A DNA stretch of 53,033 bases from Gemmatimonadaceae bacterium (GTDB lineage Bacteria; Gemmatimonadota; Gemmatimonadetes; Gemmatimonadales; Gemmatimonadaceae), in NCBI GenBank assembly GCA_013361335.1, contig JABFYH010000051.1, positions 1-53,033 of the forward strand, written 5' to 3'. A model generated the notes under the pieces. The model saw only the letters and a list, made by a program, of their open reading frames with translations, had not been told where the DNA came from and did no database searches. The position numbers were made by a program, and so were the translations under genes. Below are positions 1-10,072 of the stretch, piece by piece. Numbering within the stretch: position 1 is the first letter of the stretch; every line of letters begins with the position of its first letter.

Positions 1-621
1 CACGTGCGGGTGGGCGACGCCGAGGTGATCCGCTCGAACACGGTGATCTGGGCGGCGGGGAATGCTGCGTCGCCGCTCGGAAAGTCGCTCGGCGCATCGG
101 TGGATCGGGCGGGCCGGGTGCTCGTGCAGCCCGACCTCAGCATCCCCGGTCATCCCGAGGTGTTCGTGATCGGCGACATGGCATCGATCTCGACGCGCGG
201 GAAGCCGGTGCCGGGCGTCGCGCCGGCGGCGATGCAGATGGGCGCGTATGCCGCGCGGGCGGTGCGTCGCGATCTCGAGCAGCGTCCGCGGACGCCGTTC
301 GTCTACCGCAACAAGGGCGACCTCGCGACGATCGGACGGCATCGGGCCATCGCCGACTTCGGATGGCTGCAGGTCACCGGCGGCATCGCGTGGTGGTTCT
401 GGCTGTTCCTGCACATCCTGTATCTGGCCGGGTTCAGGAACCGCCTGAGCGTCCTGATCGAGTGGGCGTACAGCTACTTCACCTACGAGCGGGGCGCGCG
501 CCTGATCACGCGCGTCGAGCGCGCACCGCTGGTGCAGGCCGTCGCGTCACCGGCGGATCACCCGGCGTCGTCGTCGGCGTCGCCCGCGGCGCCGACCGCC
601 GTCGCCGCGGCGAGCCGGTAG
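1..621 (+). CDS. NAD(P)/FAD-dependent oxidoreductase, type II NADH dehydrogenase-like (5' end outside window)
   Basis: The C-terminal half of an NDH-2-type flavoprotein, which transfers electrons from NADH to quinone at the inner face of the membrane without pumping protons. The frame is open from base 1, so the start lies upstream; about 206 residues remain of a family usually 420-450 long. Visible are the strand before the FAD-contacting region (TVIWAAG), the FAD-binding VIGDMA motif, and a C-terminal aromatic segment (WWFWLFLHILYLAGF) of the kind that anchors NDH-2 to the membrane. The tail after it is low-complexity Ala/Ser/Pro. Family assignment is good; quinone reduction is inferred from the family. 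Confidence 0.85.
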   Translation, partial: HVRVGDAEVIRSNTVIWAAGNAASPLGKSLGASVDRAGRVLVQPDLSIPGHPEVFVIGDMASISTRGKPVPGVAPAAMQMGAYAARAVRRDLEQRPRTPFVYRNKGDLATIGRHRAIADFGWLQVTGGIAWWFWLFLHILYLAGFRNRLSVLIEWAYSYFTYERGARLITRVERAPLVQAVASPADHPASSSASPAAPTAVAAASR

Positions 622-669
622 CGCCGACGCTCGTCGCGTCGACCATGTGCCACCGTCCGCAGGAGGATC

Positions 670-903
670 ATGCGCTTCGAGCCGTCCGACGTCGTTCGCG
701 TGCAGCAGCTCACCGTGCCGATGCGTGAAGTCGATGGTCCGGACGCCGATCCGCCGCAGCCGCGCGTCGGCGAGCTCGCGGTCGTCGTCGACTCGCTCGG
801 CGACGACCTGTACCTGGTGGAGCATCTCACCGACGACGGCCGCTCCGTGTGGATGGCGGAATTTCACGGGAGCGAGCTGGCGCTGGTCGAGCGCCGACGC
901 TGA
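670..903 (+). CDS. small DUF4926-like protein
   Basis: A 77-residue acidic protein. A clear ribosome binding site (AGGAGG, 661-666) sits 3 nt before the ATG and fixes the start. The arrangement DVVRV... GELAVVVDSL... DLYLVEHLTDDGRSVWMAEFHGSEL resembles the small SH3-like barrel of DUF4926 proteins, which are often found beside toxin-like or restriction-like genes. No such partner is visible here, and I assign no function. It lies 48 nt after the NADH dehydrogenase and may share its transcript. Confidence 0.6.
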   Translation: MRFEPSDVVRVQQLTVPMREVDGPDADPPQPRVGELAVVVDSLGDDLYLVEHLTDDGRSVWMAEFHGSELALVERRR

Positions 904-938
904 CCCGTGCGTCGGCGCGACGACGGGGCCGCCGCGGC

Positions 939-944
939 TATGTT
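939..944 (+). promoter_or_regulatory. possible -10 box (TATGTT) for the alpha/beta hydrolase
   Basis: TATGTT inside an otherwise GC-rich 115-nt gap fits the TANNNT pattern seen before other genes in this window. No convincing -35 is present. It would give a leader of about 68 nt before the ATG at 1019. Confidence 0.3.
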
Positions 945-1018
945 TCGCGAAGCCGCGTCTTCAGTCCTTCGAAGGTGCCCCTGTCAAGGCCGCCAACGAC
1001 CCGTCGACTCCGCTCGTC

Positions 1019-1873
1019 ATGCACCGATATCTAATCCTGCTCGCCCTCGCGCCGTTGGTCTCCGCGCCCGCCCGGGCCCAGGATCGGACGATCACCCTCG
1101 CCGGGCGGCGGGTGGCGGTGTGGGAGCCGCGGGGGACGAGCACGACGCCGGCGCCCGTGCTCTTCTTCTCACACGGCTTCGGCGCCTGCGAGACCAGCTC
1201 GAACTTCCTCAAGACCACGCTCGCCGCGCGCGGCTACTGGGTGTTCGCGCCGAGGCACGCCGACGCGCGCTGTGGTGCGCGTGGGGCAACGGCGCCAGTC
1301 GTGTCCTTCGGCCTTCCGGCCGAGTGGAGCGACGCGACCTACGTCGACCGGGCCAACGATCTGCTGGCGATCCACGGCGCGCTCCAGGCGAGCCCCCCGT
1401 ACGCCAGGCGGCTCGACTTCTCGCGCGTCGGCTACGTGGGGCACTCGCTCGGCGGCTACACGGTGGTCGGGCTGGCCGGAGGATGGCGCGCGTGGGGAAC
1501 GCCGCCGGGGCTGCGGGCGGTGCTCGCACTGTCGCCGTACATCGAGCCCTTCGTGACGCACCACACGATGGCGAACGTGTCGGTGCCGATCATGTTCCAG
1601 GGCGGCACCGCGGACAATGGCGTCACGCCATTCGTGACGCGGCGCGGTGGCGCGTACGACTCCGCCCCCGCGCCCAAGTACCTCGTCGTCTTTTCCGGCG
1701 CGACGCACGAGGCGTGGGGTGATCGACGGAAGGCGAGCCACGAGGACATCCTCGCGTACTCGGTCGCCTTTCTCGACCGCTATGTCCGCGATCGCGCGCC
1801 GACGCCGACGCTGACGAGCGTGCGCTCGGGGGTCGCGGCGCTGCGCTTCGCCGCCGACACGGCGGCTAGATGA
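1019..1873 (+). CDS. secreted alpha/beta hydrolase (dienelactone hydrolase/PET hydrolase-like)
   Basis: A 284-residue serine hydrolase. The ATG at 1019 is chosen because it begins a signal peptide: hydrophobic residues 4-16, then an Ala-rich cleavage site near residue 20. The nucleophile elbow GHSLGG places the catalytic Ser at 143; GGTADNGVT near residue 200 should hold the acid, and His230 in ATHEAW completes the triad. HGFG near residue 50 is the oxyanion strand. The sequence resembles the platelet-activating-factor acetylhydrolase/cutinase-like branch, but the ester substrate cannot be read from it. The gene converges on arginase and overlaps its 3' end by 8 nt. Confidence 0.8.
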   Translation: MHRYLILLALAPLVSAPARAQDRTITLAGRRVAVWEPRGTSTTPAPVLFFSHGFGACETSSNFLKTTLAARGYWVFAPRHADARCGARGATAPVVSFGLPAEWSDATYVDRANDLLAIHGALQASPPYARRLDFSRVGYVGHSLGGYTVVGLAGGWRAWGTPPGLRAVLALSPYIEPFVTHHTMANVSVPIMFQGGTADNGVTPFVTRRGGAYDSAPAPKYLVVFSGATHEAWGDRRKASHEDILAYSVAFLDRYVRDRAPTPTLTSVRSGVAALRFAADTAAR

Positions 1874-2774
1874 TGCGGTGCCCGAACGCGCTCATCGCGA
1901 GCTGCACCGCCAGCTCCGCGGTGCGGTTGCGCTCGTCGAGCACGGGGTTCGTCTCGACGATGTCGAGCCCGACCAGCTTGCCGCTGTCGGACACCATCTC
2001 CATCGCGAGCTGCGCCTCGCGGTAGGTCGCGCCACCGCGAACGGGCGTGCCGACGCCGGGTGCGTCCGCCGGATCCACCCAGTCCATGTCGCACGACACC
2101 CAGAGGTGATCGGTGCCCGACGTCGCGACGGCGATCGCGCGCCGCATCACCTCGCGCAGCCCCATCTCGTCGATGTCGCGCATCGTGAAGCAGGTGATGC
2201 CCCAGGCGCGGATCGCCTCCTTCTCCGGGACGTCGAGATCGCGGATGCCGACGAGCGCGAGCTGTTTGGTGGACAGCGCGGGGGACGCGCCGGCGATGGA
2301 GGCGAACCGCTCGTCGCCGTGGCCGAGCAGGTGGGCGAGGGGCATGCCGTGCACGTTGCCGGTGAGGCTCGTGTTGGGCATGTGGAGATCGCCGTGGGTG
2401 TCGAGGTAGACGCATCCGACCGACTCGCCGCGCGCCGCGAAATGCCGTGCCGCGCCGGCCAGCGAGCCGGCGACCAGCGAATGATCGCCCCCCAGCACCA
2501 GTGGAACCTCGCCATGCGCCACGGCGTCGGCGGTCTCCTCGGCGAGCTCCTCACACACCTGGGTGATGAGTGGCAGGAACCCGCGGCCGGCGATCTCGGC
2601 GGAGATGGTGGCTCGTTGGGGAACCGTGACGTCGCCGATGTCGGTCACGGTGTGGCCGAGTGCCCGAAGCGACTCGGCCATCTGCGCGATGCGGAGGGCG
2701 GCCGGCCCCATCTCGACCCCACGGCGGGACGCGCCGAAGTCGAGCGGGACGCCGATCATGCGAATTGTGCTCAC
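1866..2774 (-). CDS. rocF: arginase
   Basis: Hydrolyses L-arginine to ornithine and urea using a binuclear manganese centre in the cytoplasm. All metal motifs are present: GGDHS (His98), DTHGD (Asp125, His127, Asp129) and the DMDWVDP loop (Asp229, Asp231). The 302-residue length is normal. The start is taken as the GTG at 2774 because a TAGCCT box lies exactly 6 nt before it; an ATG 15 nt further in (2759) is the alternative. Related ureohydrolases (agmatinase, formimidoylglutamase) share these motifs, but the overall sequence reads as arginase. The neighbours do not suggest a dedicated arginine operon. Confidence 0.9.
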   Translation of the reverse strand: MSTIRMIGVPLDFGASRRGVEMGPAALRIAQMAESLRALGHTVTDIGDVTVPQRATISAEIAGRGFLPLITQVCEELAEETADAVAHGEVPLVLGGDHSLVAGSLAGAARHFAARGESVGCVYLDTHGDLHMPNTSLTGNVHGMPLAHLLGHGDERFASIAGASPALSTKQLALVGIRDLDVPEKEAIRAWGITCFTMRDIDEMGLREVMRRAIAVATSGTDHLWVSCDMDWVDPADAPGVGTPVRGGATYREAQLAMEMVSDSGKLVGLDIVETNPVLDERNRTAELAVQLAMSAFGHRII

Positions 2775-2780
2775 GGGCTG

Positions 2781-2786
2781 AGGCTA
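2781..2786 (-). promoter_or_regulatory. putative -10 box (TAGCCT) giving a leaderless arginase transcript
   Basis: On the minus strand TAGCCT is followed by 6 nt and then the GTG start at 2774, so transcription would begin at or next to the start codon. No good -35 is visible. The same spacing occurs before nadA and nadB. Confidence 0.4.
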
Positions 2787-2801
2787 ATGACGCGACCGGG
2801 G

Positions 2802-2839
2802 GAGCGGTAGGCTGGTCGGACGAGCGGAGGAGCGGAGGG
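2802..2839 (+). repeat. GAGCGGA-type repeat, single arm (copy A)
   Basis: A run of degenerate octamers (GAGCGGT, CGAGCGGAG, GAGCGGAG) in the gap between divergent arginase and the zinc-ribbon gene. It matches the arms of the hairpins at 31905, 32598 and 49679, but no complementary arm is present. Confidence 0.6.
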
Positions 2840-2907
2840 TGGGTAGAGCGTCCTCGTGATGTTCAGGTGGGTTGGCCGTCATTAGGACAAACCCACCACG
2901 ACCTTTC

Positions 2908-3978
2908 ATGCTGAAGACCCTGCGCGTGCCCGAGCGGCTGTTCCAGATGGCGATGTGGCTGGTGTCGTTCATCTTCGCCAGCTTTCTCATCGGCCTCGGC
3001 GGCAAGATCGTCGGCGACCTCCCCGGGGTGACGCAGGATCTCTACCTCGAGCAGTTCCTCGATCCCGCGCAGGTCGCGCGCAACCGGTACGTGCAGGACT
3101 CGCTCGGCCGGGTCGAGGCCGCGCAGACGGCGGCGCGCGATCGGGCGCAGGTGCGGCTCACCAGCAACGCCAACGTCTATCGCAACGCGCGCCAGAGCTT
3201 CGACAACTGGGTCCGCACGCGCACCGCGACGACCGATCCGGCGCAGGACCCCGAGGTCCTCCAGCGCACCCGCGAGCTCGACGCGCTCAAGTCCGCCGAG
3301 CAGAGCGCGCAGGCCGAGGTGGACCGGCTGAACGGCGAGCTGCTGCTGGTGTCGCAGGCGGAGACCCAGCAACAGCAGCGATACGCGGAGCTCGAGGAGC
3401 AAGCGCGCGGCCGCTACGAGCGCGCCCGCTTCCGGCAGGAGCTGCGGGTGTTCGCCATTCGTCTCGTGCTCACCCTCCCGCTGCTGCTGATCGCCGCATG
3501 GATGGTGATGCGGAAGCGGAAGAGCCAGTACTGGCCGCTGGCGCGCGGGTTCGTGCTGTTCGCGCTGTTCGCCTTCTTCGTCGAGCTCGTGCCCTACCTG
3601 CCGAGCTACGGCGGGTACGTGCGCTATGGGGTCGGCGTGATCGTGAGCGCGGTCGCCGGCGTGTACGCCATCCGCGCCATGCAGCGGTATCTCGCGCGCC
3701 GCGCGGAAGAGGAGCGTCAGAGCGAGAGCGAGCGCCGGCGCGCCCTCCCGTACGAGGAGGCGATCAAGCGCATCTCGGCCGGTGTGTGCCCCGGCTGCGA
3801 GCGCCCGATCGCCCACACCGCCCCCGGCATGCCGGCGAACTTCTGCGTGCACTGCGGGATGACGCTGTTCGACGAGTGCGGCTCGTGCCATACGCGGAAG
3901 AATGCGTTCTTCCACTACTGCCCGGCGTGCGGCGTCCCGGCGACGGGAGTCTCGGGGCCGCCGCCGGTCACCGCGTAG
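2908..3978 (+). CDS. membrane protein with coiled coil and C-terminal double zinc ribbon
   Basis: A 356-residue protein of unknown function. An N-terminal membrane segment (about residues 11-34) is followed by a charged, Gln/Glu/Arg-rich coiled coil (about 60-180). Three more membrane segments lie between about 185 and 262, and the C-terminus has four CxxC pairs (CPGC, CVHC, CGSC, CPAC), enough for two zinc ribbons. The ATG at 2908 is preferred over an in-frame TTG at 2872. The ribbons probably face the cytoplasm, which would suit nucleic-acid or protein contact; that is inference. A terminator-like hairpin follows immediately. Confidence 0.75.
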   Translation: MLKTLRVPERLFQMAMWLVSFIFASFLIGLGGKIVGDLPGVTQDLYLEQFLDPAQVARNRYVQDSLGRVEAAQTAARDRAQVRLTSNANVYRNARQSFDNWVRTRTATTDPAQDPEVLQRTRELDALKSAEQSAQAEVDRLNGELLLVSQAETQQQQRYAELEEQARGRYERARFRQELRVFAIRLVLTLPLLLIAAWMVMRKRKSQYWPLARGFVLFALFAFFVELVPYLPSYGGYVRYGVGVIVSAVAGVYAIRAMQRYLARRAEEERQSESERRRALPYEEAIKRISAGVCPGCERPIAHTAPGMPANFCVHCGMTLFDECGSCHTRKNAFFHYCPACGVPATGVSGPPPVTA

Positions 3979-3980
3979 AC

Positions 3981-4018
3981 GTTGCCGCGGACGGGCGTGA
4001 CCGTCCTCGCCCGGCAAC
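3981..4018 (+). terminator. terminator-like hairpin
   Basis: GTTGCCG (3981-3987) pairs with CGGCAAC (4012-4018), and GGACGG (3989-3994) with CCGTCC (4001-4006), around a 6-nt loop. It begins 3 nt after the zinc-ribbon gene stops. There is no T-tract, so it may act as a transcript-end stabiliser rather than a strict intrinsic terminator. Confidence 0.5.
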
Positions 4019-4122
4019 AGTCATTGACTTGATCTGCCCGCCGGCGAAGTTGAAGCGAAGACGCTTCTCCGCCGCGTGACGCCCGAACGGCGCCTCGCAG
4101 TCCGCCAGCTGTCGACCCAAGC

Positions 4123-6084
4123 ATGCTCTCGTCCGCCCTCGATCTCGCGCCCGGCATGCCGATGGCCGAACGGCAACGCCTCGACGCGCTGCTCGAGGCC
4201 GTGCCGCTCGCGGTCGCCCTGTTCGACGGCATGCTGTCGCTCGTCGCCACGAACGCGCGCTATCGCGACCTGACCGGCCTCGACGTCGCCCAGGCGAGCG
4301 GCCGGCCGATCTACGACGCCTTTCCCAACGCCCTCGCCGACCTCACCGAGCAGATCGACATCGCCGCCGGCGGCGCGCCGGTCGTCTCCGTGCGCGTGCC
4401 CTTCCAGCACCGCGGTGGGCGCCGGCTCGTGGAGGCCACCTTCGCTCCCCTCGCCGACGGGCGCGGCGGACGCGGCGTCCTCTTCGCCGGCTCCGACGTC
4501 ACCGAGCGCGAAGGCCTTCGTGAAGACCTCGGCCGCAGCGTCGCGCAGCTCGAGTCGATCTTCGACGTGCTCCCCGACTCCGTCCGCGTCGTGGACGCCG
4601 ACGGGAAGACGGTCCGCACCAACTCGCAGGCCCAGGAAGAGCACGGCGAGAGCAACCCGCAATCCCTGCGCGAGCTCTGGCAGCTCGATCGCCCGCGGAC
4701 CCTGACCGGGACGACGCTGTTCGTCCACGAGCACCCCACAGCCCGCGCGCTCCGCGGGGAACGCGTGCGCGGAGAGACGCTCGAGGTCCGCCGCGGGCCC
4801 GAAAGCGACGTCGCAGTGATCGAGGTCAACTCGAACCCGCTCTACGATCCGCACAAGCGGGTCCGCGGCGCCGTGACCGTGGAGCGCGACGTCACCGAGC
4901 GCACGCGGCTCCAGCAGCGGGTGCAGACGGAAGCCGAGCGCCTCGAGCGCATGGTGCAGGAGCGTACACGCGAGCTGCTGACCCTTCAGGAAGCCGCCTC
5001 GCGCGACCGGCGTCTCGCCGCGGTGGGGCAGCTCGCCGCCGGTGTGATGCACGACGTGAACAACGCCCTCAACCCGATCATGGCGGCGGCGTATCTCCTC
5101 GAGATGAACGCCGAGAACCCGACCGCCGTGCGCGACTACGCGGCGCGCATCGCGCGCGCTGCCGAGACGGGCGCCGCGACCGCCGCCCGCGTCGGGCGGT
5201 TCATCCGCCAGGAGCCGCTGCTCGGCGCGCGCGAGGACGCGGTCGACCTCTCGGTGATGGTGGAGGAGGTCGTCGCCATGACGCGCCCGCTGTGGCAGGA
5301 GCGCGCCAAGGGTGGCGTGGTCCAGCTCGACGAGTCACTCGTCGACGGTGCGCTGGTGAAGGGAATCGCCGGCGAGCTGCGTGAGGCGCTGCTCAACCTG
5401 GTGCAGAACGCCCTCGACGCCATGCCGGGCGGCGGCACCCTGCGCATCCGGACGACGAAGGACGCCAAGGAGATCAGCGTCGCCGTGACCGACACCGGAA
5501 CCGGGATGTCGGCCGAGGTGCGCGAGCGTGCCTTCGAGCCCTTCTTCACCACGAAGGGGGTGAACGGCACGGGGCTCGGCCTGGCCGAGGTGTACGGCAT
5601 CGCCCGCCGCCACCGGGGGCGGGCGGAGATCGAGTCGGAGATCGGGAAGGGGACGACGGTGCGTCTGGTCTTTCCCGCGGGCACGAACACCACGGCCACC
5701 GACGCGCCAAAGGCCCCGAAGCGGGCGCGTCCGGCTCGCCGCATCCTGCTGGTGGAAGACCATACCGACAGCCGCGAGTTCATGCAGGCGCTCCTCGAGA
5801 CCGACGGGCACCAGGTGGAATCGGTCAAGACGGTGGAGGAGGCGCGTGCCCGGCTGGATCGGGAGGCGGGGGCCTACTACGAGGTGCTGGTGACCGACAT
5901 CGGCCTGCCGGACGGCAGCGGCTGGGACCTGGTCGCCTTCGCGCGCGAGCGCCGGCCGGCACTGCGCATCGGCGTGGTGACCGGGTGGGAACCGCGCAAC
6001 GAGCGGGATCCGGCGTGCGACTTCACGCTGCGGAAGCCCGTAGGCGCGGAAGATTTGCTCGAACAGATTGCGGGGGACGGGTGA
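4123..6084 (+). CDS. hybrid sensor histidine kinase with PAS domains and C-terminal receiver
   Basis: A soluble 653-residue sensor kinase. Two PAS-like domains (about residues 12-130 and 140-270) lead through a coiled coil to a dimerisation domain whose phospho-acceptor is His310 (GVMHDVNNAL). An ATPase domain follows, with the N box (NLVQNALDAM), G boxes (DTGTGMS, GTGLGL) and an F box. A receiver domain (about 535-650) carries the phospho-acceptor Asp592 (VTDIGLPDG). No membrane segment is seen, so the signal is probably cytoplasmic (redox, ligand or light); the sequence does not say which. The ANTAR regulator begins 48 nt downstream and is the likely partner. Confidence 0.88.
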   Translation: MLSSALDLAPGMPMAERQRLDALLEAVPLAVALFDGMLSLVATNARYRDLTGLDVAQASGRPIYDAFPNALADLTEQIDIAAGGAPVVSVRVPFQHRGGRRLVEATFAPLADGRGGRGVLFAGSDVTEREGLREDLGRSVAQLESIFDVLPDSVRVVDADGKTVRTNSQAQEEHGESNPQSLRELWQLDRPRTLTGTTLFVHEHPTARALRGERVRGETLEVRRGPESDVAVIEVNSNPLYDPHKRVRGAVTVERDVTERTRLQQRVQTEAERLERMVQERTRELLTLQEAASRDRRLAAVGQLAAGVMHDVNNALNPIMAAAYLLEMNAENPTAVRDYAARIARAAETGAATAARVGRFIRQEPLLGAREDAVDLSVMVEEVVAMTRPLWQERAKGGVVQLDESLVDGALVKGIAGELREALLNLVQNALDAMPGGGTLRIRTTKDAKEISVAVTDTGTGMSAEVRERAFEPFFTTKGVNGTGLGLAEVYGIARRHRGRAEIESEIGKGTTVRLVFPAGTNTTATDAPKAPKRARPARRILLVEDHTDSREFMQALLETDGHQVESVKTVEEARARLDREAGAYYEVLVTDIGLPDGSGWDLVAFARERRPALRIGVVTGWEPRNERDPACDFTLRKPVGAEDLLEQIAGDG

Positions 6085-6132
6085 GCACGCCCAAATTCAT
6101 CGCGGGCGACCTCCCATATCTCCACGACCGCG

Positions 6133-6747
6133 ATGCCTGACTCGGGATCCATCCGCATCCTCATTGCCGAAGACGACGACAACGCCCGCGCGCTGTTGGT
6201 CGAGCTTCTGAATACGATGGGCCATGTGGTCGTCGCCGAGGTCACGGGAGGCCGCGAGGCGATCGAGCGGGCGATCGACGTCGTCCCCGACGTCGTGCTG
6301 CTCGACGTGCACATGCCGGACGGCTCGGGGATCGAGGCCGCCGAGCAGATCGCGGCCCAGGTGCCGGGCGTGGCCGTCGTGCTCTTCAGTGGGGACGAGT
6401 CGATCGTGCTCTCCGAGCGGGAGATCGCCGCCACGGCGGCGATCGCCTTCCTGCCCAAGCCCACCCCGCCGCGCGTGCTCGACTCGACGCTGCGGCTCGC
6501 GGTGTCCCGCGCGCGCGAGTTCTCGGTGGCGAAGAAGGACGCGCAGGCCGCGCGCGGCGCGCTCGAGAACCGCAAGACGATCGAGCGCGCGAAGGGAATC
6601 CTGATGCGTCGCACCGGCTCCTCGGAGCAGGAAGCCTATCGGATCCTCCAGCGGACGTCGCAGGACCGCTCGGTGCCGATGGTCGAGATCGCGCGGGCCG
6701 TGCTGGCGTCGGAGCCTGGCCTCGCGGAGAACGCCAAGGATAGCTAG
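6133..6747 (+). CDS. response regulator with ANTAR RNA-binding output domain
   Basis: A 204-residue regulator. The receiver (about residues 7-120) has the acidic pair in AEDDD, Asp58 as phosphorylation site (LLDVHMPDG) and a conserved Lys in FLPKP. The C-terminal helices (about 140-195) carry ANTAR features: NRKTIERAKGILM followed by EQEAYRILQRTS. ANTAR domains bind paired hairpins in nascent mRNA and prevent termination, so its targets should be transcripts with a dual-hairpin leader. I could not identify such a leader in this window. It follows the hybrid kinase directly, and its last 4 nt overlap the convergent MFS gene. Confidence 0.88.
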   Translation: MPDSGSIRILIAEDDDNARALLVELLNTMGHVVVAEVTGGREAIERAIDVVPDVVLLDVHMPDGSGIEAAEQIAAQVPGVAVVLFSGDESIVLSEREIAATAAIAFLPKPTPPRVLDSTLRLAVSRAREFSVAKKDAQAARGALENRKTIERAKGILMRRTGSSEQEAYRILQRTSQDRSVPMVEIARAVLASEPGLAENAKDS

Positions 6748-8018
6748 GCCGGCACCGGCGCGGGCTTGGTGTACGCCTCCATCCCGAGTCCGAGGTAGAT
6801 CGTGAACGCCACCATCGTCGCCGAGAGCAGGAAGGGGAGCGGCAGGTAGCGATCGAACAGCCAGCCGAACAGGATCGGGAAGAGCACGCGCGCGAGGCCG
6901 CCGAACGTCTGCTGCACTCCCATGTAGAGCCCGCGCTCGCGGCTCGAGATCACGCGGGAGAGCAGCGCGGTCACGCACGGAAAGGTGAACGCCGTGCCGA
7001 GCGGCAGCAGGGCGACCGCGAGGGCCAGCGGCAGGTACGGCAGGTAGGAAACGATCTCCCAGGGGAGCCCCAGCCGCGCCGCCACGCCGGCCGGATCGGC
7101 GAGCGGTCGGATGAAGGCGAGCGACGCGATGCCGATCGCCAGCAGCGTCGAGCCGAAGCGCGAGAGCCGCGCCTCCCCATACCGGTCCACCATGCGGCCG
7201 AGCACCAGCGCGCGGGTCAGCACGCTGATCACGCCGGTGTAGGCGAAGAAGAAGCCGATGGTCTTCGCCGTGACGTTGAAGCGCACGGCGAGAAAGAGCG
7301 CCAGCATCGACGTCACGCCCTGAAAGCCGCCCATCGCGATCGCGTAGATCCAGATCAGCCGCGACGCCGGCTCCCCCGAGTGCGTGACGACGTGCACGAT
7401 CGCGTCGCGCGACCGGCTGCGCGGGGCGGGGTTGGCCTTGGCCTCGGCGGCTTCCTTCATGTCGCGCGACTCCGTGAGGAAGCGCGCCGCGAACGCCATG
7501 TTCAGGACACAGAGCCCCGCGGCGACGAGTCCCGGCGCGGCGCGGCCCCATTGGCTGGAGATCGAGCCGAGCACCGGCCCGATCGCGACGCCGGCGTTCG
7601 TCGCCGCCGAGAGCCAGCCGAGCGCCTTGGCGCGGTCCTGCGGCTCGGTGGCGTCCGCAACGTACGCCTGGATCACGCTCACCGTCCCACCTCCCGCCCC
7701 CTGCACCAGGCGTGAGACGAAGAGGAGGGCGAGCGAGTGGGCGAAGCCGAAGATCACGTAGGCGACCGCCGACGCGGCGAGCCCGACGAGGAGCGCGGGA
7801 CGCCGGCCGTAGGAGTCGGAGAAGCGTCCCCACATCGGCGCGCTCACCAGCTGCGCCACGGCGAAAGAGCTGACGAGCATTCCGACGATCAGCCCGCCGG
7901 CGCCGAGCTCCTTGGCGTAGAAGGGAAGGATCGGGATGACCATCAACAGCCCCGCCATGTCGATGAAGGCGGTGATCATCAGGATCCAGAGCTTCTTGCT
8001 GTCGTGCGGTTTTGTCAC
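6744..8018 (-). CDS. MFS transporter, TetA/multidrug-exporter-like
   Basis: A 424-residue protein with about 12 hydrophobic segments and the loop 2-3 signature of major facilitator drug:proton antiporters (GRFSDSYGRRPAL). The FVSRLVQGAGGG stretch in the fourth-fifth helix region is typical of the DHA1 group. It probably exports a small molecule in exchange for protons. The GTG start at 8018 is followed by a charged cytoplasmic N-terminus. It lies downstream of the nucleoside importer on the same strand, but the 36-nt gap does not prove co-transcription. Substrate unknown. Confidence 0.85.
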   Translation of the reverse strand: MTKPHDSKKLWILMITAFIDMAGLLMVIPILPFYAKELGAGGLIVGMLVSSFAVAQLVSAPMWGRFSDSYGRRPALLVGLAASAVAYVIFGFAHSLALLFVSRLVQGAGGGTVSVIQAYVADATEPQDRAKALGWLSAATNAGVAIGPVLGSISSQWGRAAPGLVAAGLCVLNMAFAARFLTESRDMKEAAEAKANPAPRSRSRDAIVHVVTHSGEPASRLIWIYAIAMGGFQGVTSMLALFLAVRFNVTAKTIGFFFAYTGVISVLTRALVLGRMVDRYGEARLSRFGSTLLAIGIASLAFIRPLADPAGVAARLGLPWEIVSYLPYLPLALAVALLPLGTAFTFPCVTALLSRVISSRERGLYMGVQQTFGGLARVLFPILFGWLFDRYLPLPFLLSATMVAFTIYLGLGMEAYTKPAPVPA

Positions 8019-8054
8019 GTCGACTTTATCGCTCGCGGTCTGACGGTCTGACCG

Positions 8055-8935
8055 TCATTCGGTTGTCGTCTTCCCGAGCGCCGCGGGCGGCACGGCGCGG
8101 CCCACGACGCCCGCGAGGGCGACGATCGTGAGCACGTAGGGTATCATCTCGACGAACTGCGACGGCAGCGCCTCCGATCCCTGCAGTCTGATCTGGAGGG
8201 TCTCGGCCGCCGCGAAGAGCAGGCAGGCGAGCGCGCCTCGGCGCGGATCCCAGCGTCCGAAGATGATCGCCGCCAGCGCGATGAAGCCGCGGCCGGCGGT
8301 CATCTGGTCGGTGAATTGGTGCTGGTCGAGCGAGAGATAGGCGCCCCCGAGGCCGGCGAGCATCCCGCTCGCGGCGACGGCGAGATACCGAACCCGCGCG
8401 ACCGGGACGCCCACCGATGCCGCCGCCGCCGGATGCTCGCCCACCGCGCGCACGCGCAGCCCGAAGGGCGTGCGGTAGAGCACCCAGGTCACGAGCGCCA
8501 CCGTCACCAATCCGATCCACACGAGAGGGTTCTGCAGCAGCGCCCCGAAGCCGGTGCCGCTCCCCTCGACCTGAAAGCCCGGCACGCGCGGCGAGTTGGA
8601 GGAGCTGTCGAAGAGCAGCCGAAGAAAGAATCGAGTAAGCCCGATCGCCAATAGATTGATCGCGATGCCGACGACCACCTGATCGGCGCGGAAGCGGATG
8701 GTGCACACGGCGTAGAGCAGTGCCAGCGCGCCACCACCGGCGAGCGCGGCGAGCATGCCGATCCAGGGCGAACCGGCCTGATAGCTCGCGACCGCAGCGC
8801 AGAAGGCCCCGCCGAGCATGTAGCCCTCGAGGGTGAGGGCGATGAGCCCGGCGCGCTCGCTCAGCGTTCCCCCGGCCGCGGCGAAGAGATAGGGAATGGC
8901 GATGCGCAGCGTCTGCGCGAGGAACGCGAGCAGGA

Positions 8936-8939
<4 letters not shown>
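8055..8939 (-). CDS. BMP-type nucleoside ABC transporter permease (NupQ-like)
   Basis: A 295-residue membrane protein of the BPD_transp_2 family, the second permease of a nucleoside importer. The N-terminal stretch (AAGGTLSERAGLIALTLEGYML) is the family hallmark, and a GLRVRAVGEHPAAAASVGV segment near the middle is the coupling region towards the ATPase. The ATG at 8939 overlaps the stop of the other permease (ATGA), indicating translational coupling. It should pair with the 378-residue permease to form the channel. Confidence 0.9.
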
Positions 8940-10068
<1,129 letters not shown>

Positions 10069-10072
<4 letters not shown>

